Assembly (NCBI GenBank): GCA_039767595.1
Contig: JBDNBY010000019.1
Span: forward strand, 1-28,147
Source: JBDNBY01 sp039767595
GTDB lineage: Bacteria; Pseudomonadota; Alphaproteobacteria; Rhodobacterales; Rhodobacteraceae
Direction of reading: 5' to 3'
DNA length: 28,147 nt
Under the pieces are notes generated by a model. It made no database searches and was not told the origin of the DNA. It saw only the letters and a program-made list of their open reading frames with translations. Positions 15,035-22,063 of this stretch are shown here, one piece after another. Within the stretch, counting starts at the first letter, position 1. The number at the start of each line of letters is the position of its first letter. Made by a program: the position numbers and the translations under genes.

Positions 15035-15529
15035 TTAGACCAATTCTCGATGCATCACGAGAGCATCAACATATCCTGCCTTTGGGTGATGATAGGCTTT
15101 TGGCAGGCGACCTACAATTTCAAATCCCTCGGATTGCCAAAGTTTTATGGCATGCTCGTTGGTGCTAATGACAAAATTGAACTGCATCGCCAAATAGCCT
15201 TGGTTCTCAGCCAAGTCTAAAGCATGCTCAAACATAAAGCGGCCGACCTGCATGCCGCGCGCGTCTTTGATGACCATAAAGCCACAATTACACACATGCG
15301 CGCCCCCGCCATCGTAATTGGGGCGCAGGTAATAGGTGCCCACAACTTGGCTCTTGGCCCTTACGATAAAAGCTTTGTTGCTCTGACCCGTCCAATAATC
15401 GATGGCATCTGCCTTGGAAATATAGGGATCGATTGCATAGGTTTCACCCGCTTGGAATTCTGGCCCGAGAACATCCCACAATGCGTCGGCATCGTTTGGT
15501 GAATAGGGGGATATCGTAAATTCAACCAT
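15035..15529 (-). CDS. GNAT family N-acetyltransferase
   Basis: A 164-residue single-domain acetyltransferase. The acetyl-CoA-binding motif A is present as CGFMVIKDARGMQVGRFMFEHAL (R/Q-x-x-G-x-G/A type, around residues 83-105). QFNFVISTNEHAIKLWQSEGFEIVG, later in the protein, is the typical motif B with the Asn and Trp. The substrate is unknown. It heads the mbfA-fghA-HAD-hydrolase run, 217 bases downstream of the frmA stop, beyond a strong hairpin. It could therefore have its own promoter in that spacer or depend on read-through from frmA. Family certain, role open. Confidence 0.9.
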   Translation of the reverse strand: MVEFTISPYSPNDADALWDVLGPEFQAGETYAIDPYISKADAIDYWTGQSNKAFIVRAKSQVVGTYYLRPNYDGGGAHVCNCGFMVIKDARGMQVGRFMFEHALDLAENQGYLAMQFNFVISTNEHAIKLWQSEGFEIVGRLPKAYHHPKAGYVDALVMHRELV

Positions 15530-15694
15530 AGACTAACTCTCTATCTCTCGAACATTGGAATCACTGCCGCTTGGCAGGGTTTCGGGTACCTTAGCCTTTG
15601 TTTTGAGCCGAAGAGAGGTCAAATTGTGAAAAATATTTGCTTTTATTAGGATGCGTGCGTGCGAACGACAACGGCCGGCCCTGCAAAGACATAC

Positions 15695-15724
15695 GGGCGA
15701 TGGTGAGCAGCCCCACCATCGCCC
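15695..15724 (-). terminator. strong hairpin downstream of frmA
   Basis: GGGCGATGGTG (15695-15705) and CACCATCGCCC (15714-15724) form a perfect 11-bp stem with an 8-base loop, starting 22 bases after the frmA stop on the minus strand. The sequence beyond the stem in that direction (GTATGTCTTTGC) has only a weak T content, so termination may be partial or the hairpin may act as an mRNA 3' stabiliser. Confidence 0.6.
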
Positions 15725-15746
15725 GCCTTAACCATCTGATAAGACG

Positions 15747-16880
15747 TTAAAATTCAACCACAGCACGAATGGATTTCCCTTCATGCATTAAGTCAAACCC
15801 GTCATTAATTTGATCCAACGTCAATTTATGAGTGATCATTGGATCAATCTCAATTGTGCCATCCATGTACCAATCAACGAATTTTGGCACATCTGTGCGA
15901 CCCTTGGCCCCGCCAAAGGCTGTGCCCTTCCACACACGGCCCGTCACCAATTGGAAGGGGCGCGTTGAAATTTCGGCCCCCGCAGGTGCCACACCAATGA
16001 TCACTGAGACGCCCCAGCCGCGGTGCGAGCATTCCAGCGCATCGCGCATCACCTGCACATTGCCCGTCGCGTCAAATGAATAGTCTACACCGCCGAATGC
16101 ATCCTCATCCGTTTTTGTCAACTCGATGATGGCCTGCGTGACTGTTTGATCGCCAAGGTTTGAGGGGTTCACAAAGTCGGTCATGCCAAACTTGCGAGCC
16201 ATCTCCACTTTGCCTTCATTCAAGTCAACGCCGATGATCTGGCGTGCGCCAGCCATGCGTAGACCTTGGATCACATTCAACCCAATCCCGCCAAGGCCAA
16301 AGACCGCCGCCGTGGCGCCCTTTTCAACACCCGCCGTGTTGATCACAGCGCCAATACCCGTTGTGACACCGCAGCCAATATAGCAAATCTTGTCAAAGGG
16401 GGCGTCTTCGCGCACTTTGGCCAAGGCTATTTCGGGCATCACTGTGTGATTGGCAAAGGTCGAACAGCCCATGTAATGGTAAATCGGCGTGCCATCCAAC
16501 ATTGAAAACCGCGTCGTGCCATCGGGCATCAAGCCTTGGCCTTGTGTGCCGCGGATCGCAGTGCATAGATTGGTTTTACCAGATTTGCACGAATGACACT
16601 GCCCGCATTCGGGCGTGTAAAGCGGGATCACATGATCCCCAGGCTGGAGCGTTGTCACACCCTCGCCGACCTCTAACACGATCCCAGCGCCTTCGTGGCC
16701 CAAGATCGCAGGGAAGATCCCCTCAGGGTCATCGCCAGAGCGTGTGAATTCATCTGTATGGCAAATGCCTGTGGCTTTGATCTCGATCAAGACCTCTCCG
16801 GCCTTTGGCCCATCGAGGTTGACCTCCATCACTTCAAGCGGTTTGCCCGCCTCTAATGCTACGGCTGCACGTGTTCGCAT
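15747..16880 (-). CDS. frmA: S-(hydroxymethyl)glutathione dehydrogenase / class III alcohol dehydrogenase
   Basis: Oxidises S-hydroxymethylglutathione (formaldehyde plus glutathione) to S-formylglutathione with NAD. The 377-residue protein has catalytic zinc ligands C40 (ATGICHTDE) and H62-E63 (GHEGAG), and structural zinc cysteines 92, 95, 98 and 106 (PECGQCHSCKSGKTNLC). The NAD-binding GLGGIGLNV is followed by GVDLNEGK. ATG 16880 has a strong ribosome site (GGGGAGG on the minus strand). The frame is open to 17072 but that extension runs through the intergenic region and into iclR, so it is rejected. Also known as flhA, adhI or adhC. It is divergent from the IclR/mtoX operon with a 94-bp shared regulatory region, and its partner fghA is nearby. 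Confidence 0.97.
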   Translation of the reverse strand: MRTRAAVALEAGKPLEVMEVNLDGPKAGEVLIEIKATGICHTDEFTRSGDDPEGIFPAILGHEGAGIVLEVGEGVTTLQPGDHVIPLYTPECGQCHSCKSGKTNLCTAIRGTQGQGLMPDGTTRFSMLDGTPIYHYMGCSTFANHTVMPEIALAKVREDAPFDKICYIGCGVTTGIGAVINTAGVEKGATAAVFGLGGIGLNVIQGLRMAGARQIIGVDLNEGKVEMARKFGMTDFVNPSNLGDQTVTQAIIELTKTDEDAFGGVDYSFDATGNVQVMRDALECSHRGWGVSVIIGVAPAGAEISTRPFQLVTGRVWKGTAFGGAKGRTDVPKFVDWYMDGTIEIDPMITHKLTLDQINDGFDLMHEGKSIRAVVEF

Positions 16881-16924
16881 TTTGATACCTCCCCAGAATT
16901 GTCTTGCATCTTGTGCACGAATCG

Positions 16925-16953
16925 GTCTCACTATGTGACATAAAGTCTCACAT
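16925..16953. promoter_or_regulatory. candidate operator between frmA and iclR
   Basis: In the 94-bp divergent spacer, ATGTGA (16933-16938) and TCACAT (16948-16953) form an inverted repeat with 9 bases between. A second copy of the GTCTCAC element (16925-16931 and 16945-16951, 20 bases apart, direct) and an overlapping TCAC-TAT-GTGA dyad make a dense cluster. This is a good candidate for IclR binding and would place frmA, iclR and mtoX under one site, but there is no experimental link. Confidence 0.45.
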
Positions 16954-16974
16954 TTCAAGACAAGCAAGGCGCCT

Positions 16975-17736
16975 ATGCACCTCACTCGGCTCATAAATGT
17001 CCTCGAAATTATATCCGTTGCAGGGCGGCCTGTCACGCCGGCCGAAGTGCAGCGCGCGACGGGCCTGCCCAAGCCGACGTGCTACCGTTTGATGCAAACG
17101 CTGACAGATGAAAAACTGATCGAAGACACGGAACGCGACGGGCGCTATGTCATTGGTGATCGGATGATCCGCATCGCTCTATTGGGGAAATCAGACGTTG
17201 ATGTGCGGCGGGTTTCTGCCCCGCTGCTCCGCGCCGCGGCCACAACGTTTAAAGAAACAACATTCCTATCGCGGTTTCGAGACAGCAAGGTGGAAATTAT
17301 CCATGTCGAAACCCCCGAGGATCCCAATCGCGCCTTTGTCCACCCTGGCCTTGGCGAGCGGCCGATGCACGCGTGTTCGTGCTCCAAGGCGATCGCCGCC
17401 TTTACCGAGGATGCCTTCAAAGAAAGCATTCTGAGCGGCACGCTCAAAGCCTATACCACACATACAAAAACGGCGCGTGACACGCTGTTGGAAGAATTCA
17501 AACATATTCAAGCACGCGGATTTGCCGAGTGCGATCAAGAGATTGATATCGGAATTGCCAGCGTGGCAGCCCCGATCACCGTCGGAAACATTGGCGCAAT
17601 TTTCAGCGTTGGGGCCGTTGGTCCCGTCCGGCGTTTTAACAAAGAGTATAGACAAGATATTGGCCAAGAGCTGATCCGATTAGGAACAAAAATCAGCGGT
17701 GCCATACAGCTATGCAACGTTGCCGACGTCTCTTGA
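16975..17736 (+). CDS. IclR family transcriptional regulator
   Basis: A 253-residue regulator. Residues about 5-60 are the winged HTH (RPVTPAEVQRATGLPKPTCYRLMQTL), and residues about 75-245 are the IclR effector-binding domain. That domain has the conserved HACSCSKAIAAF segment and the block GFAECDQEIDIGIASVAAPI near the C-terminus (the typical 'E...G...IAAPI'). IclR proteins bind small metabolites; here the candidate ligand is one related to C1/sulfur metabolism, which is inference from the neighbour mtoX. It starts 94 bases from frmA on the opposite strand and is followed by mtoX after 57 bases, so regulator and enzyme may share a transcript. The operator candidate lies just before its start. 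Confidence 0.92.
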   Translation: MHLTRLINVLEIISVAGRPVTPAEVQRATGLPKPTCYRLMQTLTDEKLIEDTERDGRYVIGDRMIRIALLGKSDVDVRRVSAPLLRAAATTFKETTFLSRFRDSKVEIIHVETPEDPNRAFVHPGLGERPMHACSCSKAIAAFTEDAFKESILSGTLKAYTTHTKTARDTLLEEFKHIQARGFAECDQEIDIGIASVAAPITVGNIGAIFSVGAVGPVRRFNKEYRQDIGQELIRLGTKISGAIQLCNVADVS

Positions 17737-17793
17737 GAGGCGGCGACGGGGTATGCCCTCGATGTTCGGGGGATTAAATGGGAGGAAAATATA

Positions 17794-19200
17794 ATGAATA
17801 AACCAATGCGACCAGATCCAACATTCCACGCCTCGCCAAAATTGGCGATGGAGGCACCGGTAGAGAACTTTGCCTTTACCATCATGCTGGGCAAAGACGG
17901 CTCTCATCACGATGGGCTTGCCGTGATCGATCTAAGGCCTGGGTCCGAGACCTATGGCGAGATTGTGCACACTGTGATGGTGCCCACCACGGGCGATGAA
18001 TTCCACCACTTTGGATGGAATGCCTGTTCCTCGTCTCTCTCGCCTTTGACGGGACATGCCTTTTTAGAGCGGCGCTATTTGATTGTGCCGGGTATTCGAT
18101 CCAGCCGGATCTATATCTTTGATGTCAAAGAGCCGCTTGCGGCAAAAATCCACAAAGTGATTGAACCCGAAGAGGTGTTTGCAAAGACGGGCTATTCGCG
18201 CCCCCACACAATCCATTGTGGCCCCGAGGGGATCTATGTCTCGACCCTTGGCGGCGCGGGCGAGGATGGCACCGACACCCCCCCGGGTATTTTCATCATG
18301 GATTGCCAAACCTTTGATATCATTGGCCGCTATGAAATGGATCGCGGCAAACAAGACAAGCATTATGATTTCTGGTGGAACCTGCCGCAGGATTATATGG
18401 TCAGCTCGGAATGGGGCCTACCGCCGCAATTCGAAAATGGCGTCGTACCAGAGGATTTGCTGAGTAATAAATACGGCCACTCCATCCATTTTTGGGACCT
18501 GCGGGCGCGTAAAAATGTGCAGACCATTGATTTTGGTGAAAATTACCAAATGGCCTTGGAAATTCGTCCAGCGCATGAGCCGACAAAATCCTATGGCTTT
18601 TGCGGGGTTGTGGTCGACACGACCAACTTGCAAGGCGCGATTTTCACATGGTGGCGCGATGATGAGGGCACATGGCAGGCGAAAAAAGTGATCACCATTG
18701 ATCCGCGGCCAGAGGATCCTGAGAACCTTCCTGAGCTTCTCAAAGGGTTCGGCGCTGTGCCGCCCTTGGTAACGGATATCGATCTCAGCTTGGATGACAA
18801 ATTCCTCTATGTGGCCTGTTGGGGCCTGGGCGAGATGCATCAATATGATGTCTCGGATCCCTTTAACCCCGTCTTGGTGGATAAAGTCGAACTGGGCGGC
18901 ATTGCCCGCGAAACCAACCACCCCAATGGCAAAGAGTTTGTCTATGGCCCGCAAATGGTAGAAATCAGCCGCGACGGCAAACGGGTGTATTGGACCAACT
19001 CACTCTATTCCACGTGGGATAACCAGTTCTACCCACATCAAGAGGGCGGGCAAATGGTGATGGCCCATGTCGGAGAGAGCGGCGGTTTGACCTTGGATCC
19101 CGAGTTCTACATCAACTTCCCCGAAAATTCGCGGGCGCACCAAATTCGCCTTGAGGGCGGAGATTGCTCGACGGACAGCTTTTGTTATCCGTCGGTCTAA
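17794..19200 (+). CDS. mtoX: methanethiol oxidase (SELENBP1 family)
   Basis: Oxidises methanethiol with O2 and water to formaldehyde, H2S and H2O2. The 468-residue beta-propeller protein follows human SELENBP1 closely: EFHHFGWNACSS (residues 69-80), SSRIYIFDV, HKVIEPEEVFAKTGYSRPHTIHC, DFWWNLPQDYMVSSEWG, TDIDLSLDDKFLYVACW, QYDVSDP, GPQMVEISRDGKRVY, SLYSTWDNQFYP and the C-terminal GGDCSTD. The ribosome site GGAGG (17781-17785) is 8 bases upstream of the ATG. No signal peptide is visible, whereas the characterised Hyphomicrobium enzyme is, to my knowledge, a periplasmic copper protein; the form here looks cytoplasmic. The CSSC of the human protein is CSSS here. It follows iclR and precedes a small membrane-protein gene after 3 bases. 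No SCO1/SenC or MauG-type maturation gene is in the window. Confidence 0.92.
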   Translation: MNKPMRPDPTFHASPKLAMEAPVENFAFTIMLGKDGSHHDGLAVIDLRPGSETYGEIVHTVMVPTTGDEFHHFGWNACSSSLSPLTGHAFLERRYLIVPGIRSSRIYIFDVKEPLAAKIHKVIEPEEVFAKTGYSRPHTIHCGPEGIYVSTLGGAGEDGTDTPPGIFIMDCQTFDIIGRYEMDRGKQDKHYDFWWNLPQDYMVSSEWGLPPQFENGVVPEDLLSNKYGHSIHFWDLRARKNVQTIDFGENYQMALEIRPAHEPTKSYGFCGVVVDTTNLQGAIFTWWRDDEGTWQAKKVITIDPRPEDPENLPELLKGFGAVPPLVTDIDLSLDDKFLYVACWGLGEMHQYDVSDPFNPVLVDKVELGGIARETNHPNGKEFVYGPQMVEISRDGKRVYWTNSLYSTWDNQFYPHQEGGQMVMAHVGESGGLTLDPEFYINFPENSRAHQIRLEGGDCSTDSFCYPSV

Positions 19201-19203
19201 TTG

Positions 19204-19875
19204 ATGGAAGACATGTCATTGACGGCCCTGTGGTGGGCCGTCATCTTCTCTGGGGGCTATCACGGTATTAACCCTGGCATGGGATGGCCCTTGGCCGTCT
19301 CAGCCGCGTTAATGGAGCGTAAATTCAGCGCCTTGCCCAAAGCGTTGTCTCTGTTGGCGCTTGGGCATTTTTTGGCGATGATTGCGATTTTATTGCCCTT
19401 TTCACTGATGATTTGGCTCGTGGAACGCGAGCAAGAGATCCGCATCGGCGCAGGGCTTCTTGTGATTGCGATGGGGATTTACCTGTTGATCAATTCCCAA
19501 CATCCGAGATATTTGGCGCGGGTGCATCCGGCAAAACTGGGCCTGTGGTCTTTTTTAGCCGCCATCGCCCATGGCGCGGGGCTGATGTTGGTGCCGATGT
19601 ATCTTGGCATCTGCAAAGAGCTGGATGCGCAGGCCAATCTTGCCGAAGTGGGGCATCTTGCTGGGCAAAGCCTGATGTCAAATGACATCATGACGGCCCT
19701 GTGGGTGGCCATCGTTCACACTGGCGCAATGACAGTGGCGGGCGCTATGCTTGCGATCTTTGTCTATTGGTGGCTGGGACTAAAGTTCATTTCCAAAGCG
19801 TGGTTTAACTTAGATACGGTATGGGCCTGCTCTCTTGTTCTCGTTGGGGCATTTGGCGTCTATTCTGCGTTTTAG
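19204..19875 (+). CDS. polytopic membrane protein of unknown function, coupled to mtoX
   Basis: A 223-residue protein with about six hydrophobic helices (about residues 8-37, 47-73, 79-97, 112-136, 161-192 and 203-223). ATG 19204 lies 3 bases after the mtoX stop; ATG 19213 is an alternative. Conserved-looking histidines fall in or at the edge of four of the helices: H20 in GYHGINPGMGW, H55 in LGHFL, H123 in AHGAG and H172 in VHTGAM. That pattern recalls metal-transport or export proteins such as the NicO/UreH/LysE-like families, but none of their exact signatures is present, so no function is assigned. Its position makes a role with MtoX likely: copper supply, methanethiol or sulfide movement, or maturation. 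The gene ends before a clear terminator. Confidence 0.75.
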   Translation: MEDMSLTALWWAVIFSGGYHGINPGMGWPLAVSAALMERKFSALPKALSLLALGHFLAMIAILLPFSLMIWLVEREQEIRIGAGLLVIAMGIYLLINSQHPRYLARVHPAKLGLWSFLAAIAHGAGLMLVPMYLGICKELDAQANLAEVGHLAGQSLMSNDIMTALWVAIVHTGAMTVAGAMLAIFVYWWLGLKFISKAWFNLDTVWACSLVLVGAFGVYSAF

Positions 19876-19880
19876 ACCAA

Positions 19881-19902
19881 GGGCACGCGCCGCAGCGTGC
19901 CC
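19881..19902 (+). terminator. intrinsic terminator after the mtoX operon
   Basis: GGGCACGC (19881-19888) and GCGTGCCC (19895-19902) form an 8-bp GC-rich stem with a 6-base loop, beginning 5 bases after the stop of the membrane-protein gene and followed by ATACTTTT. It separates the mtoX unit from imuB. Confidence 0.75.
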
Positions 19903-19919
19903 ATACTTTTGGATCAGAC

Positions 19920-19947
19920 TCGACATTTCAAAATAGCCCAGTATATT
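19920..19947 (+). promoter_or_regulatory. imuB promoter
   Basis: TCGACA (19920-19925) and TATATT (19942-19947) with a 16-base spacer give a plausible sigma70-type promoter. It lies between the mtoX-unit terminator and imuB and directly abuts the SOS box. Confidence 0.55.
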
Positions 19948-19948
19948 A

Positions 19949-19963
19949 GAACAAATAGTGAAC
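19949..19963. promoter_or_regulatory. alphaproteobacterial LexA (SOS) box
   Basis: GAAC (19949-19952), seven bases, GAAC (19960-19963): an exact match to the alphaproteobacterial LexA consensus GTTC-N7-GTTC read on the other strand. It lies just after the predicted -10 and 19 bases before the imuB ATG, where LexA would block initiation. Confidence 0.82.
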
Positions 19964-19982
19964 ATAAGCCAAGGCACCTGAG

Positions 19983-21647
19983 ATGGCCAAACGTATTGTA
20001 TCGATATGGTTTCCGCAGTTTTGGGCCGATCTCGCACAGCGCCACGGCCGTGGGGCCGATACTGGAACCGACACTGGGGCACTGGCCGTGATTGAACGGC
20101 ATGGCCTTGTGCATGAGGTGATTTCAGTGACGGCGCCCGCCACTGAAATGGGGGTCAGGTTGGGGCAATCTGTGCGGGATGTCCGTGCCATTGCGCCGCA
20201 GCTCCACCTTGTGGATGCCGCCCATTTAGAGGCGGCCCGCGCGCTCAGCGGCCTCATGCGCTGGGCCGAGCGCTATAGCCCATGGATCGCCGCCGAAGGG
20301 CGCGATGGTCTGTGTTTGGATATCACAGGCTGCGCCCATCTGTGGGGCGGCGAGGCGCCCATGCTCACCGATATACAAGAGCGGCTCATGAGAATGGGAT
20401 TTCATAGCCGCGCCGCAGCGGCGCATACGCGGGGCGCGGCATGGGCCTTGGCACGCTATCACGCGCATGACCGCTCATCGCGCCATACAGGGGATGCTAT
20501 TGACCAAGAGGCCCGCGCCACGCGCGCCCGCGCACCGCGCCGCCCCAAATGGGCCGAGTTGGGCCACGTCGCCCCAAGTCAAAGCGCCGCCGCCACTTTA
20601 AAAATTGTGCAGGCTGACGATGTCCCTGCCGCCTTGGCGCCGCTGCCTATCGCGGCGCTGCGCTTGGAGCCAGAGGATATTGCCCAATTACAGCGGTTGG
20701 GCCTCATGCGCATTGGCGAGTTGCATGCCCAACCAAGGGCGCCTTTGGTGCGGCGCTTTGGGCGGCATGTGATTTGGCGATTGGATCAAGCGATGGGGCA
20801 TCACCCCGAGCCCATTAATGTCGCACGCACCGCGCCTGCCCTCGCCGTGCGCATGAGCATGCCAGAGCCCATCGGCCTCATTGAGGATGTGACCCATGCA
20901 TTAACACGGCTGTTGACGCGGCTGTGCGCCCAACTCGAGCGGCGCAGCTTGGGCGCGCGGCATCTACAGCTCTCGCTCTATCTGGCCGAAGGCGCGGCTC
21001 AGCATATCCCCTTGCGGTTGGCCCGCGCGCATCACGAGGCGGCCCAAATGCAAGAGCTGTTCAGCCTAAAACTCAAGGATATCGATGTTGGCTTTGGTGT
21101 GGATATGATGCGGTTAGAGGTCGTGCATCACGAACCTTTGATCGCGCGGCAACCTGTGGGCCATCTCGAGGCCACGGCCCGCACGCGCGCCCGCCACCAA
21201 GACCCAAGTCAACAGATCCAAGACGTCATCAGCCGTCTTGCCACGCGGATCGGGACCGAGGCGATCTTGCGCTATCACCCCTGTGCTAGCCATATCCCCG
21301 AAAAAACCGCCACGCCCCACGCCGCCGCCTATAGCGAAGCGGCCACGGCATGGCCGGCCCCCGATCGGCCGCGCCCTGTGCGCCTATGGTCCCCCCAAAA
21401 TGTAGAGGTGATCGGCCCACCGCGCCAGCTTGAGCGCCTCAAATGGCACGGGCGATGGTATCAGGTCACCCATCAACGGGGACCAGAGCGGATCATGCCG
21501 GAATGGTGGCTCGATGATCCCAATTGGCGCAGCGGCGTGCGCGATTATTGGGATATCCACACGCAAGAGGGGCCGCGATTGTGGATCTATTATGCACATG
21601 GGCATGCCATATCGGCCGGTTGGTTTTGCCAAGGCGCCTTTGCCTAA
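19983..21647 (+). CDS. imuB: ImuB, inactive Y-family polymerase-like mutasome subunit
   Basis: A 554-residue Y-family-like protein. ImuB lacks polymerase activity and bridges the beta clamp, ImuA and DnaE2 in damage-induced mutagenesis. The N-terminus KRIVSIWFPQFWADL has lost the metal-binding Asp of true Y-family enzymes, and the segment GLCLDITGCAHLWGG replaces the catalytic S-x-D-E. PIAALRLEPEDIAQLQRLGLMRIGEL is the helix-hairpin-helix region. The C-terminus (GPERIMPEWW, then RDYWDIHTQEGPRLWIYY) matches the ImuB tail. It is preceded by a promoter and exact SOS box. No imuA precedes it and no dnaE2 follows it; the next gene is DUF2794. Either the partners are elsewhere in the genome or this ImuB works alone. 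Several Arg/Ala-rich stretches look like strain-variable linkers. Confidence 0.9.
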   Translation: MAKRIVSIWFPQFWADLAQRHGRGADTGTDTGALAVIERHGLVHEVISVTAPATEMGVRLGQSVRDVRAIAPQLHLVDAAHLEAARALSGLMRWAERYSPWIAAEGRDGLCLDITGCAHLWGGEAPMLTDIQERLMRMGFHSRAAAAHTRGAAWALARYHAHDRSSRHTGDAIDQEARATRARAPRRPKWAELGHVAPSQSAAATLKIVQADDVPAALAPLPIAALRLEPEDIAQLQRLGLMRIGELHAQPRAPLVRRFGRHVIWRLDQAMGHHPEPINVARTAPALAVRMSMPEPIGLIEDVTHALTRLLTRLCAQLERRSLGARHLQLSLYLAEGAAQHIPLRLARAHHEAAQMQELFSLKLKDIDVGFGVDMMRLEVVHHEPLIARQPVGHLEATARTRARHQDPSQQIQDVISRLATRIGTEAILRYHPCASHIPEKTATPHAAAYSEAATAWPAPDRPRPVRLWSPQNVEVIGPPRQLERLKWHGRWYQVTHQRGPERIMPEWWLDDPNWRSGVRDYWDIHTQEGPRLWIYYAHGHAISAGWFCQGAFA

Positions 21648-21706
21648 TCTGTGAATGAATTGAATTTAAGCTTGAACTTCAAAGACAAAGTCGCAAGTCT
21701 ATCTCT

Positions 21707-22048
21707 ATGACATCAATCACACCCCTGCCGCGCTCCACCGTCGCGCCCACTCAAACGGCCTTTGATCGGCGCGAGCTCAATGCGATTTTATCGCTCTATG
21801 GGCGGATGGTTGCGGCAGGGGAATGGCGCGATTACGGCATTTCCCATTTGCGCGATGTGGCTGTGTTTTCTGTGTTTCGCCGCACCGCGGAACATCCACT
21901 CTACCGTATTGAAAAGCGACCTGCCCTGCGCCTGCGCCAAGGCATGTATAGCGTCATCACGATGGAGGGGCAGATCCTCAAACGGGGTCATGACCTGTCC
22001 ACGGTGCTGCGCGTGCTCGAGCGTAAATTGATCAAAGCGGTGGAGTGA
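21707..22048 (+). CDS. DUF2794 protein
   Basis: A 113-residue protein matching the DUF2794 family, a small conserved alphaproteobacterial protein of unknown function. The recognised core is FDRRELNAILSLYGRMVAAGEWRDYGI followed by VAVFSVFRRTAEHPLYRIEKRP and the C-terminal LKRGHDLSTVLRVLERKL. It lies 59 bases after imuB on the same strand, so it could be carried on the SOS-induced transcript, but the spacing also allows its own promoter. It ends 15 bases from the convergent aminopeptidase gene, with no clear terminator between. Confidence 0.85.
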   Translation: MTSITPLPRSTVAPTQTAFDRRELNAILSLYGRMVAAGEWRDYGISHLRDVAVFSVFRRTAEHPLYRIEKRPALRLRQGMYSVITMEGQILKRGHDLSTVLRVLERKLIKAVE

Positions 22049-22063
22049 CCCGGCCCCGCCCTG

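Noticed and set aside
15727..15736. TTAACCAT sequence resembling a CtrA half-site
   Set aside because: It lies at the 3' side of frmA, not in a promoter, and the second half-site is missing.
16881..17072. Extension of frmA to 441 residues
   Set aside because: The extension crosses the divergent regulatory region and the start of iclR. ATG 16880 has a strong ribosome site and gives the normal family length.
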